Shown: positions 1 through 5,657, numbered from the stretch's first letter. The stretch is DNA of 9,692 nucleotides from a bacterium (GCA_030018635.1 JASEHU010000061.1:1-9692), one strand, 5' to 3'. Numbers and translations are program-made. Notes: a model not told the origin generated them from the letters alone.

Positions 1-248
1 TTTTTATACTTTTTTAGATGCCTCACTATAATTAAGCTATAATAGGACACCACCCGAAAATGAGGAGTTGGTATTGCTTTGCTATTGGCACGTGCTGCTT
101 CAATCCACGACTTCTTTGCTTCTAATACTTCCCCCAATGCTTCTTCTGGTGTTGTGCCAAAAGCAGAACAATGTTTCAAATCGGGTATATCTGCAATGTA
201 TCCCTCATCTTCTTCGCTGTAAAATATATTGACATGATAATCGTTCAT
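1..248 (-). CDS. hicB: HicB-family antitoxin, partial (3' end outside window)
   Basis: The reading frame starts at ATG 248 and stays open to the window edge (82 codons visible). A good ribosome site, GGAGGATG, lies just upstream. The N-terminus runs MNDYHVNIFYSEEDEGYIAD, then IPDLKHCSAFG (residues 21-31), TPEEAL (33-38) and an AKKSWIEAA helix. This is the standard HicB partial RNase-H-like fold, which normally neutralises a HicA mRNA-cleaving toxin. After the conserved PTPHF stretch (about residues 63-67) the tail no longer resembles the usual HicB ending, and a shifted frame would stop within about ten codons, so the 3' end may be altered. No hicA is visible upstream; if one exists it is beyond base 1 or lost. 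The family call is firm; the exact partner is unknown. Confidence 0.75.
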   Translation of the reverse strand, partial: MNDYHVNIFYSEEDEGYIADIPDLKHCSAFGTTPEEALGEVLEAKKSWIEAARANSKAIPTPHFRVVSYYSLIIVRHLKKYK

Positions 249-377
249 ATTTCATCCTCCATTTGAAGATTATATTGCTCAATAATCTGTAATAGTTGGG
301 TTAAATCCAGAATTGTAGAAAACAGATTTTTTTAATTCTATATTCTCGATTTGACCCTTAACTCTCCTCGTTATCAT
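245..377 (-). pseudogene. Degraded mini-ORF overlapping the hicB start
   Basis: Two short frames can be joined across a run of seven A bases at about 333-327. The first begins at ATG 377 (MITRRVKGQIENIELK). The second continues NLFSTILDLTQLLQIIEQYN and ends in a TGA that overlaps the hicB ATG (ATATGA). Joined, they give a protein of roughly 43 residues with an amphipathic helical C-terminus. The stop/start overlap is what a translationally coupled partner of hicB would show. No good ribosome site precedes ATG 377, and the family is not recognised. It may be a decayed toxin end or chance coding. Confidence 0.25.
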
Positions 378-385
378 CTCTGTTA

Positions 386-631
386 TCAAGCGACAGCCTT
401 ATCAAATTCCGCGAGGGGAAAAGAGATAACCCTTTGAATCCGTTCTCGCTGCCAGGCGATCTCCTCAAGATGTTTATAGACTGGTGCGTCAAAATATTGC
501 TCACCGCATTTGTTGCAGACCCAAGCAGGTACATTTTCGACATAAATCGTCTGTCCTTTAAAGCAAAACCGGGATAAGATGTGTTGTTGCTCCATTGTTC
601 CTTTACAGAATTCACATTGATCACCTTTCAT
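386..631 (-). CDS. YgiT-type (MqsA-like N-terminal) zinc-finger antitoxin
   Basis: An 81-aa protein with two CxxC knuckles, C6-x2-C9 and C39-x2-C42, expected to bind one zinc. Between and after them is the family hallmark VENVPAWVCNKCGEQYFD (about residues 31-48). It then has a short helical region and a C-terminal EFDKAVA tail. It lacks the HTH domain of full-length MqsA, as do most short YgiT-type proteins, which pair with DUF4258 or MqsR-like toxins. The start at ATG 631 is supported by GAGGAGGT eight bases upstream. It lies 19 nt after the DUF4258 stop, so the two form a toxin-then-antitoxin pair. Likely role: neutralise the DUF4258 protein and possibly repress the operon. Confidence 0.85.
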   Translation of the reverse strand: MKGDQCEFCKGTMEQQHILSRFCFKGQTIYVENVPAWVCNKCGEQYFDAPVYKHLEEIAWQRERIQRVISFPLAEFDKAVA

Positions 632-650
632 CGTATCTACCTCCTCATTA

Positions 651-931
651 TTATTCTTCGATATATGCCGTGATAATCAGCAATACGCCCGACAGCAGAA
701 AGCGACACACTACATACGCACGGTGGTAATCAACGGTATAACCGCGCACTTCGTACCGAATACCACGTGGGTCGTGGGTAAACTTTCGCATAATTTCACC
801 TGTAAGGATGATGCTCTCAATATCAGCCACTACCATAAAATCCTCGGCCATTTCGTCATTGGCATGTGAGCTAATGCAGTATTTTTGCTCACGAATGGCT
901 TGTCACATACTTCGTAGTACATCCATTTCAT
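651..931 (-). pseudogene. DUF4258 toxin gene with a 1-nt frame break
   Basis: The main frame encodes QAIREQKY, then ISSHANDEMAED, ESIILTGEIM, DPRGIRYEVRGYT and a terminal LLIITAYIEE. This is a recognisable DUF4258 domain (RelE/ParE-like small toxins). That frame has TGA at 905-903 just before QAIRE and no start codon before it. The preceding frame has ATG 931 with GAGG nine bases upstream (ATG 940 also possible) and reads MKWMYYEVCD. Stepping back one base after GAC joins the two into a continuous protein of about 93 residues, the size expected for the family. So one base appears deleted, or the sequence has an error there. An internal ATG at 851 could give a 66-aa piece lacking the N-terminal helix. 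The intact antitoxin follows 19 nt downstream. Confidence 0.7.
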
Positions 932-958
932 GCCCTTCATCCTCAAAGCTCGTTCAGT

Positions 959-1019
959 GTCTAACGATAGAGCTAAGCTGCTGGCGTACTCGCCAGTCAG
1001 CTTCAGCGACTGGTTAGGC
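959..1019 (-). other. Integron attC-like recombination site
   Basis: Read on the minus strand, the element starts with GCCTAAC (1019-1013, fits RYYYAAC) and ends with GTTAGAC (965-959, fits GTTRRRY). Between them is an imperfect palindrome: GCT, AAGCTG and CTGGCG on one arm pair with CGCCAG, CAGCTT and AGC on the other, around a 4-nt AGTA loop. The arms differ by two unpaired bases (G and A), both in the first arm. This asymmetry is what sets attC polarity for integron integrases. Total length is 61 bp, within the short attC range. Polarity places the R-M operon as the cassette ending here and the DUF4258/YgiT pair as the next cassette, matching the transcription direction of both. Confidence 0.78.
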
Positions 1020-1053
1020 GTTTAATAGTCGCTATCCCCAATTATTGGACAAT

Positions 1054-2232
1054 CTAAACTAACTTGACTAATCTATGTTTAATTGTCTTTTCCATCTTGT
1101 CAATATCAGCTGTCTTATCGAATTTAACTTTATAAAATTCTGCAATTTTCCTCAAAATAGAATTTCCCATTTCTTTGAAAACTTTATTAGTTTTAATAGC
1201 GTATGAGACATAAAGTTCTTTATTTTGCTCTACATCTTCTATGTGGACAAGGGGAGACAAATTCCCATATAACCACGCATCTTCAGGATTAAACAGACTC
1301 TTCAGCGAATAAAGATACGAATACTTATAAAAATTTTCTAATGTTACCACTATTCCGTTAGGATGTTCTTTTGTCCGAAAAGAGGCATTTTTCTTTAAAG
1401 AATTAAGATCGCGAAAAGTGTAATAATACAAACCGATAGGAGATTTTTGGACATCATTTTTGCGTGGAGGATATTTATTAATATATCCATCCGTAGTCTT
1501 AAAATTAGACAAAACAAATGTTTTGTCATTATCTAATATATTAAATCTAAAGTTTCTAATGTCCTCAAATGTCATTCCATCTGCATTTTTTTCATAAAGA
1601 GATACCAATATTGGAAATTTCCCTGTTCCTGTTCCATGAAACAATGTACTAGAAAATATCTCACCTTTTATTAGCTTGTAATTATCCTTAAAATCCCGCA
1701 ATCTCTTAAAATTAGATTCTTTTATTAAGTATGATAGTGGATGTAACACACAAACGACATCAGCATTAAGTTTATGATATGACTTTAAGAATGAAACACC
1801 TATATCTCTATCATATAAATCTTCATCGCATATATTCTGCCCTTTCGCGCCATTCTTAAACTCTGATGTTGTATCATTATAAGGCGGATTGCCTATCATA
1901 ATTAAAAATGCAGAAGAAGAAATAAAATATTTTGCTCTGTTGACTTCTATTAAAGAATTTGTATGAAAAACATTTTGTTGTTCAAAATGTTGTTTGAGGA
2001 ATTTGCAAGCGTTTAAATCACGATCTGCTATCCGATAATCACACTGCTTGATACCGAATAAAAATGCCCCGCAACCCCCTGCACTATCGAATAGGACAAC
2101 CTTCTTTTTCTTGTTATGGACATAGGGCTGAATAAAATCATAGACCCTATGCACAAGCCTTTCGGGAGTATAATAACTGCCTAACTGGATTCTTTCATTT
2201 TTCGGTAAATGTTCCGCTAAGTTCACTTGCAT
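1054..2232 (-). CDS. Gamma-class adenine-N6 DNA methyltransferase (NPPY)
   Basis: This gene encodes a 392-aa enzyme predicted to transfer methyl from S-adenosylmethionine to adenine N6 in DNA. Counting from ATG 2232: a QLGSYYTP segment (about 16-23) typical of N6-adenine methylases, motif I DSAGGCGAF (49-57) for cofactor binding, and the catalytic GNPPY (NPPY at 115-118). The motif order I then IV is the gamma arrangement seen in M.TaqI/Eco57I-like enzymes. The C-terminal half, presumably target recognition, is not recognisable by motif. A GTG at 2241 gives a three-residue longer form and overlaps the upstream stop as GTGA. ATG 2232 is preferred because AGGTGA lies at proper spacing before it. 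It ends 34 nt before the attC-like site. Last gene of the R-M operon. Confidence 0.85.
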   Translation of the reverse strand: MQVNLAEHLPKNERIQLGSYYTPERLVHRVYDFIQPYVHNKKKKVVLFDSAGGCGAFLFGIKQCDYRIADRDLNACKFLKQHFEQQNVFHTNSLIEVNRAKYFISSSAFLIMIGNPPYNDTTSEFKNGAKGQNICDEDLYDRDIGVSFLKSYHKLNADVVCVLHPLSYLIKESNFKRLRDFKDNYKLIKGEIFSSTLFHGTGTGKFPILVSLYEKNADGMTFEDIRNFRFNILDNDKTFVLSNFKTTDGYINKYPPRKNDVQKSPIGLYYYTFRDLNSLKKNASFRTKEHPNGIVVTLENFYKYSYLYSLKSLFNPEDAWLYGNLSPLVHIEDVEQNKELYVSYAIKTNKVFKEMGNSILRKIAEFYKVKFDKTADIDKMEKTIKHRLVKLV

Positions 2233-2237
2233 AATAA

Positions 2238-2987
2238 TCACCTATCAATAATTTCAAGAAGCACTTTAAGAATTTGAACCACATCATAATTGTGTCGTTT
2301 AGACGCCATACCGAATACTTTCATCATACAGACAATATTGAAAACATTGCTCTTGTTAATAACATAAACGAGTTTATCGCCAGAGACCGATGACTTGCCG
2401 TGAAGCTCTGATGAATTCTTGAATGCCTTTAGGGGGACACAAAAATAAACCATCGGCTGAACGCCAGAGGCATATTGTTGCTTTTGAATAGATACTTCTA
2501 TCTGTGTTTCATCCAGAGTTTCAATCATAAAAAGTGTTGGTAATTTAATACTCGTTTCTTCAAAATTTATTCCGTTTATAGTTAGTCGTGAATGATGCTC
2601 AACGGTTATGGCTTTTTCGTCTATAAAACTTTTATAGTCCCTTATTTCATTGAGTAAGTTTTCAACTTCTTTTTTAGTGATAAATTCTAATTCCATAGCT
2701 TTATAAAATATTTCCGACAATTCATAAGGATATTTTGTTTTCCTGTTACTTCCAACAAAATGTTTGCTTGTTAATTTTGTTTCTTTTTTGCCATCTTCAA
2801 CATCCTTAATAGGAACATCATAACTAATTTGCCATTCTAAGTATGTTTGCTCATCAAAAAGACATTCTCTTGTAGAAAATGTTTCGCCAAAATCTAATCT
2901 ATTTTTTCTTTTTTTAAATCTGAATTTACCAGCATTAGTAGCAGGTATGGTTAATAAAATATTATTTTCTTTAATTGTCCAATCCAT
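2238..2987 (-). CDS. Unrecognised protein between two methylases, putative restriction endonuclease
   Basis: A 249-aa soluble protein with no signal peptide or membrane segment. Its position between two DNA methyltransferase genes, with a 10-nt gap on one side and a stop/start overlap on the other, is the main reason to call it a restriction enzyme. ATG 2987 has GGAG seven bases upstream. The basic N-terminus (FRFKKRKNR, about 22-30) could contact DNA. No clear PD-(D/E)xK core is evident; QIEVSIQK around residues 165-172 is the closest. E51, Y56 and a terminal H232-x-x-D235, with D235 14 residues from the end, recall the layout I remember for R.PabI (Y68, H211, D214 of 226 residues). That resemblance is from memory and unverified. 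Confidence 0.55.
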   Translation of the reverse strand: MDWTIKENNILLTIPATNAGKFRFKKRKNRLDFGETFSTRECLFDEQTYLEWQISYDVPIKDVEDGKKETKLTSKHFVGSNRKTKYPYELSEIFYKAMELEFITKKEVENLLNEIRDYKSFIDEKAITVEHHSRLTINGINFEETSIKLPTLFMIETLDETQIEVSIQKQQYASGVQPMVYFCVPLKAFKNSSELHGKSSVSGDKLVYVINKSNVFNIVCMMKVFGMASKRHNYDVVQILKVLLEIIDR

Positions 2988-2997
2988 TTTTATCTCC

Positions 2998-3705
2998 TTA
3001 TTTTAAACTACTATTTCCCGAGTCTTTTATAACCGACCCTAATGCCTTTTGGACTCTTTCAAGGGCAATTTTGCAATATTTTTCTTCAATTTCAAACCCA
3101 ATGAATTTTTTATTAAGTTGAAGGCACGCTATCGCAGTGCTTCCGCTTCCAATAAAGGGATCTAAAATTAAGTCGTTCTCATTAGTAAACATTTTTAAGA
3201 TTTCCTTTATAAAGTGTTTAGGTTTTGGTGTGGGGTGGTCTATATATCCTTCATCAGGTTCAACCATTTTACCAGGAGTATCTATAAATATATCCTTATT
3301 CCACCGAATAATTTTAGGACTTCCCTTCTTAAAGATAACGCAAGACATAAATTTGGTATATCCTATAGGTGATTTAACCCTTCCTTCAGGACAATATAAA
3401 ACAATCTGCCAGAAATAATTGAATAGATTGTTCTTAAATAATTGTGGCAAAAACTTTGTGCTAAAAAATGTAATAAAAAAACTATTGTCTTTTAAGATTC
3501 TATCACATTCTGGCAAAACATTATAAAAAAGACTTAAATCAGTATCGCCTCGGATACCATTTTTGTTTAATCCATAAGGTGGATCGGTAAGCACTACATC
3601 TATGGAATTATCTGGAATTAACTTTATCAATTCTAAGCAATCGCCGCAGATTATTTTATTAACAAAATCTTCTGGATATTTAAGATTGCCATTTGCAGAG
3701 AACAT
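2998..3705 (-). CDS. Beta-class N6-adenine/N4-cytosine DNA methyltransferase (DPPY)
   Basis: A 235-aa methyltransferase of the N6_N4_Mtase family. Counting from ATG 3705: IICGDCLELI near the N-terminus, catalytic DPPY at 41-44 inside VVLTDPPYG, HPTPKP at 157-162, and the cofactor motif DPFIGSGST at 182-190 near the C-terminus. Motif IV before motif I is the beta-class order; DPPY favours adenine as target but does not exclude cytosine N4. A TTG at 3711 would add two residues, but GAGGTG then sits only 2 nt away; at ATG 3705 the spacing is seven, so ATG is preferred. It is the first gene of the operon and ends 10 nt before the putative endonuclease start, so protective methylation can be made before restriction. 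Confidence 0.88.
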   Translation of the reverse strand: MFSANGNLKYPEDFVNKIICGDCLELIKLIPDNSIDVVLTDPPYGLNKNGIRGDTDLSLFYNVLPECDRILKDNSFFITFFSTKFLPQLFKNNLFNYFWQIVLYCPEGRVKSPIGYTKFMSCVIFKKGSPKIIRWNKDIFIDTPGKMVEPDEGYIDHPTPKPKHFIKEILKMFTNENDLILDPFIGSGSTAIACLQLNKKFIGFEIEEKYCKIALERVQKALGSVIKDSGNSSLK

Positions 3706-3810
3706 CTTCAATCACCTCTTTTGTCCGCAATGAATATTTACAGATTTTTTATCCATGTTCAATCTATGTTTATCAGTATCTTTATTTTATCTTTATAAGC
3801 ATAACAAGTT

Positions 3811-3829
3811 ATTATACAGTTTCTGTATA
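3811..3829 (-). promoter_or_regulatory. R-M operon -10 box with overlapping 17-bp palindrome
   Basis: On the minus strand TATAAT occupies 3816-3811, about 106 nt upstream of the methylase ATG. A weak -35 (TTCGGA) can be placed 16 bp upstream. A perfect palindrome, TATACAG-TTT-CTGTATA, spans 3813-3829 and overlaps the -10. That is where a repressor would sit to control the operon. No controller (C) protein gene is visible in the window, so the ligand is unknown. The -10 match is good and the -35 poor, hence moderate confidence. Confidence 0.45.
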
Positions 3830-3876
3830 TCATCCGAATTGTTATGTTATCCGGAAACTGTTTATCATCCCAATTG
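3823..3876. repeat. Pair of 19-bp direct repeats upstream of the R-M operon
   Basis: CTGTATATCATCCGAATTG (3823-3841) and CTGTTTATCATCCCAATTG (3858-3876) match at 17 of 19 positions with a 35-bp period. The first copy overlaps the 17-bp palindrome and would cover the -35 region. A third, weaker copy (13 of 19) may exist at 3922-3940. An inverted pair CATAACAA (3800-3807) / TTGTTATG (3839-3846) encloses the first copy. Likely regulatory binding sites; function inferred from position. Confidence 0.5.
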
Positions 3877-4142
3877 ATTAGCATTTGACAAATTTTGTAT
3901 TGATTTTTTATAATTTCCTAACTGGATAACACCCAAATTCATAAGCAAAACACCAGCAAAATCAGATTTAAGCAGAAGTTAAATCCTGAGCAAGGTGTGC
4001 TATCCAATGGACTCGCACTTTCTGCACCACCGTCCCCTACCTACCCCCAGAGCATATTAAAGAATATTCGGCTTATGAGGTATCGGGTCTGCCTACAAAC
4101 TATTTATTCTTGTGGGCCGCGATTACAAGAAGGTATTTACCT

Positions 4143-4382
4143 TCAGGTACACTTAGCCATATCACGTTTCGTCTCACTGAAAGCAACTTCTTCTATTTCG
4201 ACTCGCTCTTGAATAATGTGGATAAACCATCCTTCAATGTTTGTTTTCCTATACACTCTTGCCAGGAAAACTGCCCTGGTAGCAAGATCTGCAGGAATAG
4301 ATAAAGAAGTCGGTCTCGTTTTACGAATATGAGGTAATAGATTTTCTCTCTTACCTATTACCACAATCACCTTGCACTTCAT
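4143..4382 (-). CDS. Small protein, possibly ribbon-helix-helix-like; perhaps truncated
   Basis: A 79-aa frame. The segment from about residue 25 to 70 reads TSLSIPADLATRAVFLARV, a short linker, then a helix ending IIQERVEIEEVAF. One strand followed by two helices and an acidic end is the shape of ribbon-helix-helix antitoxins, but no family motif is decisive. ATG 4382 has no ribosome site. At the 3' end, a +1 shift after the last lysine would continue VPEGKYLLVIAAHKNK to a new stop, which looks more natural than the present CT ending. The gene could therefore be a frameshifted relic of an antitoxin. No toxin partner is seen next to it. Confidence 0.4.
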   Translation of the reverse strand: MKCKVIVVIGKRENLLPHIRKTRPTSLSIPADLATRAVFLARVYRKTNIEGWFIHIIQERVEIEEVAFSETKRDMAKCT

Positions 4383-4448
4383 TTGGGTAAATAGTTACAA
4401 AATCAGGTTACATCTGGTACTCAAGTAATAATTCTTAAGTTGTTACCT

Positions 4449-4487
4449 GAGAGGGGATAGAATTTATTCTAAACCCTGTCCCCTCTC
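4449..4487. terminator. Nested hairpin downstream of the 60-aa gene
   Basis: GAGAGGGGA (4449-4457) pairs perfectly with TCCCCTCTC (4479-4487), and inside it TAGAATTTATTCTA (4458-4471) is a second perfect palindrome. It begins 11 nt past the stop of the minus-strand 60-aa gene, where a terminator is expected. There is no T-run after the stem on the minus strand, so it is not a textbook intrinsic terminator; it may instead protect the transcript end. Confidence 0.4.
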
Positions 4488-4497
4488 CTTCTCCTTT

Positions 4498-4680
4498 TTA
4501 TCCTAAACAGTCATCTCGCCAGGAGCAATCGGACTGGTCACAGTAATTATCACTTGCAGTTCCAAAACAATCGAAGTTGCCTTCCTGTCTTTGAATCTGT
4601 TTGATAAGTTCATCCTTTGTCATCTTGCCTGACTTTATGTCCAGTTCCTTTGCCTTTGCCTTGACATTAGCTATGGTCAT
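4498..4680 (-). CDS. Small SAP/Rho N-terminal-like protein with Cys-rich tail
   Basis: A 60-aa protein. Residues 1-30 (MTIANVKAKAKELDIKSGKM and on to LIKQIQ) match the helix-turn-helix pattern of Rho termination factor N-terminal/SAP-type domains, which bind nucleic acid. The tail carries C38, C47, C52 and C58, compatible with a small metal site, in the context EGNFDCFGTA and DNYCDQSDC. I know this two-part layout from conserved small proteins in anaerobic bacteria; their function is not established. ATG 4680 has GGAGGTG at ideal spacing; the GTG at 4689 abuts the same site and is rejected. It has its own consensus promoter, divergent from tupA. Confidence 0.8.
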   Translation of the reverse strand: MTIANVKAKAKELDIKSGKMTKDELIKQIQRQEGNFDCFGTASDNYCDQSDCSWRDDCLG

Positions 4681-4700
4681 CTTACTCACCTCCTTCTTTT

Positions 4701-4729
4701 ATTTTATCATTAATTTGTTTTTATGTCAA
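4701..4729 (-). promoter_or_regulatory. Sigma70-type promoter of the 60-aa SAP-like gene
   Basis: On the minus strand TTGACA (4729-4724), a 17-nt spacer, then TAAAAT (4706-4701), about 20 nt upstream of the ATG. The -35 is perfect and the -10 matches five of six. Its -35 lies only 10 bp from the -35 of the divergent tupA promoter. Confidence 0.8.
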
Positions 4730-4739
4730 TGAAATTTTC

Positions 4740-4768
4740 TTGACTTTTAAAAAATTATACGCTATAAT
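4740..4768 (+). promoter_or_regulatory. Sigma70-type promoter of tupABC
   Basis: TTGACT (4740-4745), a 17-nt spacer, then perfect TATAAT (4763-4768). Transcription would start near 4775, only about 16 nt before the tupA ATG. The leader is thus too short for a riboswitch; any metal control would need a DNA-binding regulator, with the 10-bp gap between divergent -35 boxes as one possible site. Confidence 0.85.
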
Positions 4769-4790
4769 AAAACAAAGAAAAGAGGTAAAA

Positions 4791-5657
4791 ATGAGAAACT
4801 ACATTTTCAAACTAAATATCTTATTCCTGATACTTTTTATCCTGTTTGGATATACAAGTCAGTCGATTGCCAAAGAAAAACTTATTCTTGTTTCAACAAC
4901 ATCTACGCTTGATTCCGGTCTGTTTGATGTCTTAATACCTGCCTTTGAGAAGAAATTCAACTGTCATGTCAGAGTAATTGCAGTCGGGACAGGTCAGGCT
5001 ATTAGATTAGCTAAAGATGGTAACGCAGATGTTGTTTTAATTCATGATAGGACTGCTGAGAATAAATTTGTTGCTGAAGGTTATGGATTAAAACGGCTTG
5101 ATGTAATGCATAACGATTTCTTAATAGTTGGACCTAAAAACGACCCGGCTGGGATTAGAAGTCAGAAGTCAGAAGTCAGAAGTCAGAAGTCAAATGATAG
5201 AGAAAATGTTTTAGATGCCTTCAAGAAAATATATGCCACAAAATCATTCTTTGTCTCCCGCGGTGATGACTCAGGAACACATAAGGCAGAATTGCGTATC
5301 TGGAAACAGTTGCAGATAACACCAGGAGGCAAATGGTATATTGAAAGTGGCACAGGGATGGAAATGACTTTAAGAATTGTCGATGAAAAAAATGCCTATT
5401 GCCTTGTTGACAGAGCAACCTGGCTTTCACATAAAAAAGAGATTGATACCCTGCAAATACTTGTTGAAGGTGACTCCATACTTTATAACCCATATTCAGT
5501 GATTGTTGTTTCTCCAACAAAATTTCCCTGGGCAAATTTCAAGTTAGCTCAGAAATTTGCAGATTTTATTAGAAGTCAAGAAGGACAAAAGCTTATTAAA
5601 AATTACGGTGTTGACAAATTTGGTGAACCATTATTTTTCCCGGATGTCGTCAAATAG
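4791..5657 (+). CDS. tupA: Tungstate ABC transporter, substrate-binding protein TupA
   Basis: A 288-aa periplasmic protein that captures tungstate and delivers it to TupB. A signal peptide (basic MRNYIFK, hydrophobic core to about 20, probable cleavage after SIA at residue 27, no lipobox Cys) directs export. Family motifs in order: STTSTLDSGLF (35-45) for oxyanion contact, GTGQA (66-70), ENKFVAEGYG with DVMHNDFLIVGP (90-115), SRGDDSGTH (156-164) and a YCLVDRATWL region (203-212). ATG 4791 follows AGAGGT; an upstream TTG frame overlaps the promoter and is rejected. Residues 123-134 (RSQKSEVRSQKS) are encoded by a 7-bp tandem array and look like an insertion between DPAGI and VLDAFKKI, where relatives run on directly. 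The family also includes molybdate/sulfate binders, but the motif set favours tungstate. Confidence 0.9.
   Translation: MRNYIFKLNILFLILFILFGYTSQSIAKEKLILVSTTSTLDSGLFDVLIPAFEKKFNCHVRVIAVGTGQAIRLAKDGNADVVLIHDRTAENKFVAEGYGLKRLDVMHNDFLIVGPKNDPAGIRSQKSEVRSQKSNDRENVLDAFKKIYATKSFFVSRGDDSGTHKAELRIWKQLQITPGGKWYIESGTGMEMTLRIVDEKNAYCLVDRATWLSHKKEIDTLQILVEGDSILYNPYSVIVVSPTKFPWANFKLAQKFADFIRSQEGQKLIKNYGVDKFGEPLFFPDVVK
5157..5191 (+). repeat. Five tandem copies of AGAAGTC inside tupA
   Basis: Five exact copies of the heptamer AGAAGTC, 35 bp in all. Because 7 is not a multiple of 3, the protein repeat is seven residues (RSQKSEV) over 21 bp. This strand of the unit has no stop codon in any frame, while the opposite strand would read TGA. 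The tract sits in a presumably surface loop of TupA and leaves the frame intact. Confidence 0.95.

Larger units (their letters stand above)
3712..4142. other. 430-nt non-coding region upstream of the R-M operon
   Basis: No convincing gene. The part at 3712-3940 is very AT-rich and holds the promoter, palindrome and direct repeats listed separately. At 3924-3933 GGATAACACC is loosely repeated inverted at 3994-4005. The part at 4010-4060 is C-rich on the plus strand (runs of CCCC), unlike its surroundings, and might be a scar of an inserted element. No second attC-like site with a credible stem was found here. Confidence 0.4.

Noticed and set aside
358..624. 88-aa minus-strand frame overlapping the YgiT-type gene
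   Set aside because: It is a shifted reading of the zinc-finger gene; only the other frame has CxxC pairs, family motifs and a ribosome site.
808..1017. 69-aa plus-strand frame across the toxin gene and attC-like site
   Set aside because: It lies antisense to the DUF4258 domain and through the palindrome, with no family resemblance.
3916..3984. Second attC-like site (CCTAAC at 3917-3922, GTTAAAT at 3978-3984)
   Set aside because: The first box lacks the required purine (T at 3916), and the bases inside do not form paired arms.
3997..4304. Two plus-strand frames of 71 and 64 aa
   Set aside because: No ribosome sites or recognisable motifs; partly antisense to the 79-aa minus-strand frame, which has better composition.
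4740..4790. Extended N-terminus of TupA from a TTG at 4740
   Set aside because: This stretch is the -35/-10 promoter, and the signal peptide begins properly at ATG 4791.
4769..4790. Tungsten/molybdenum cofactor riboswitch before tupA
   Set aside because: The predicted leader is only about 16 nt, too short for any such aptamer.
5221..5535. 104-aa minus-strand frame within tupA
   Set aside because: It is antisense to conserved TupA motifs and has no features of its own.
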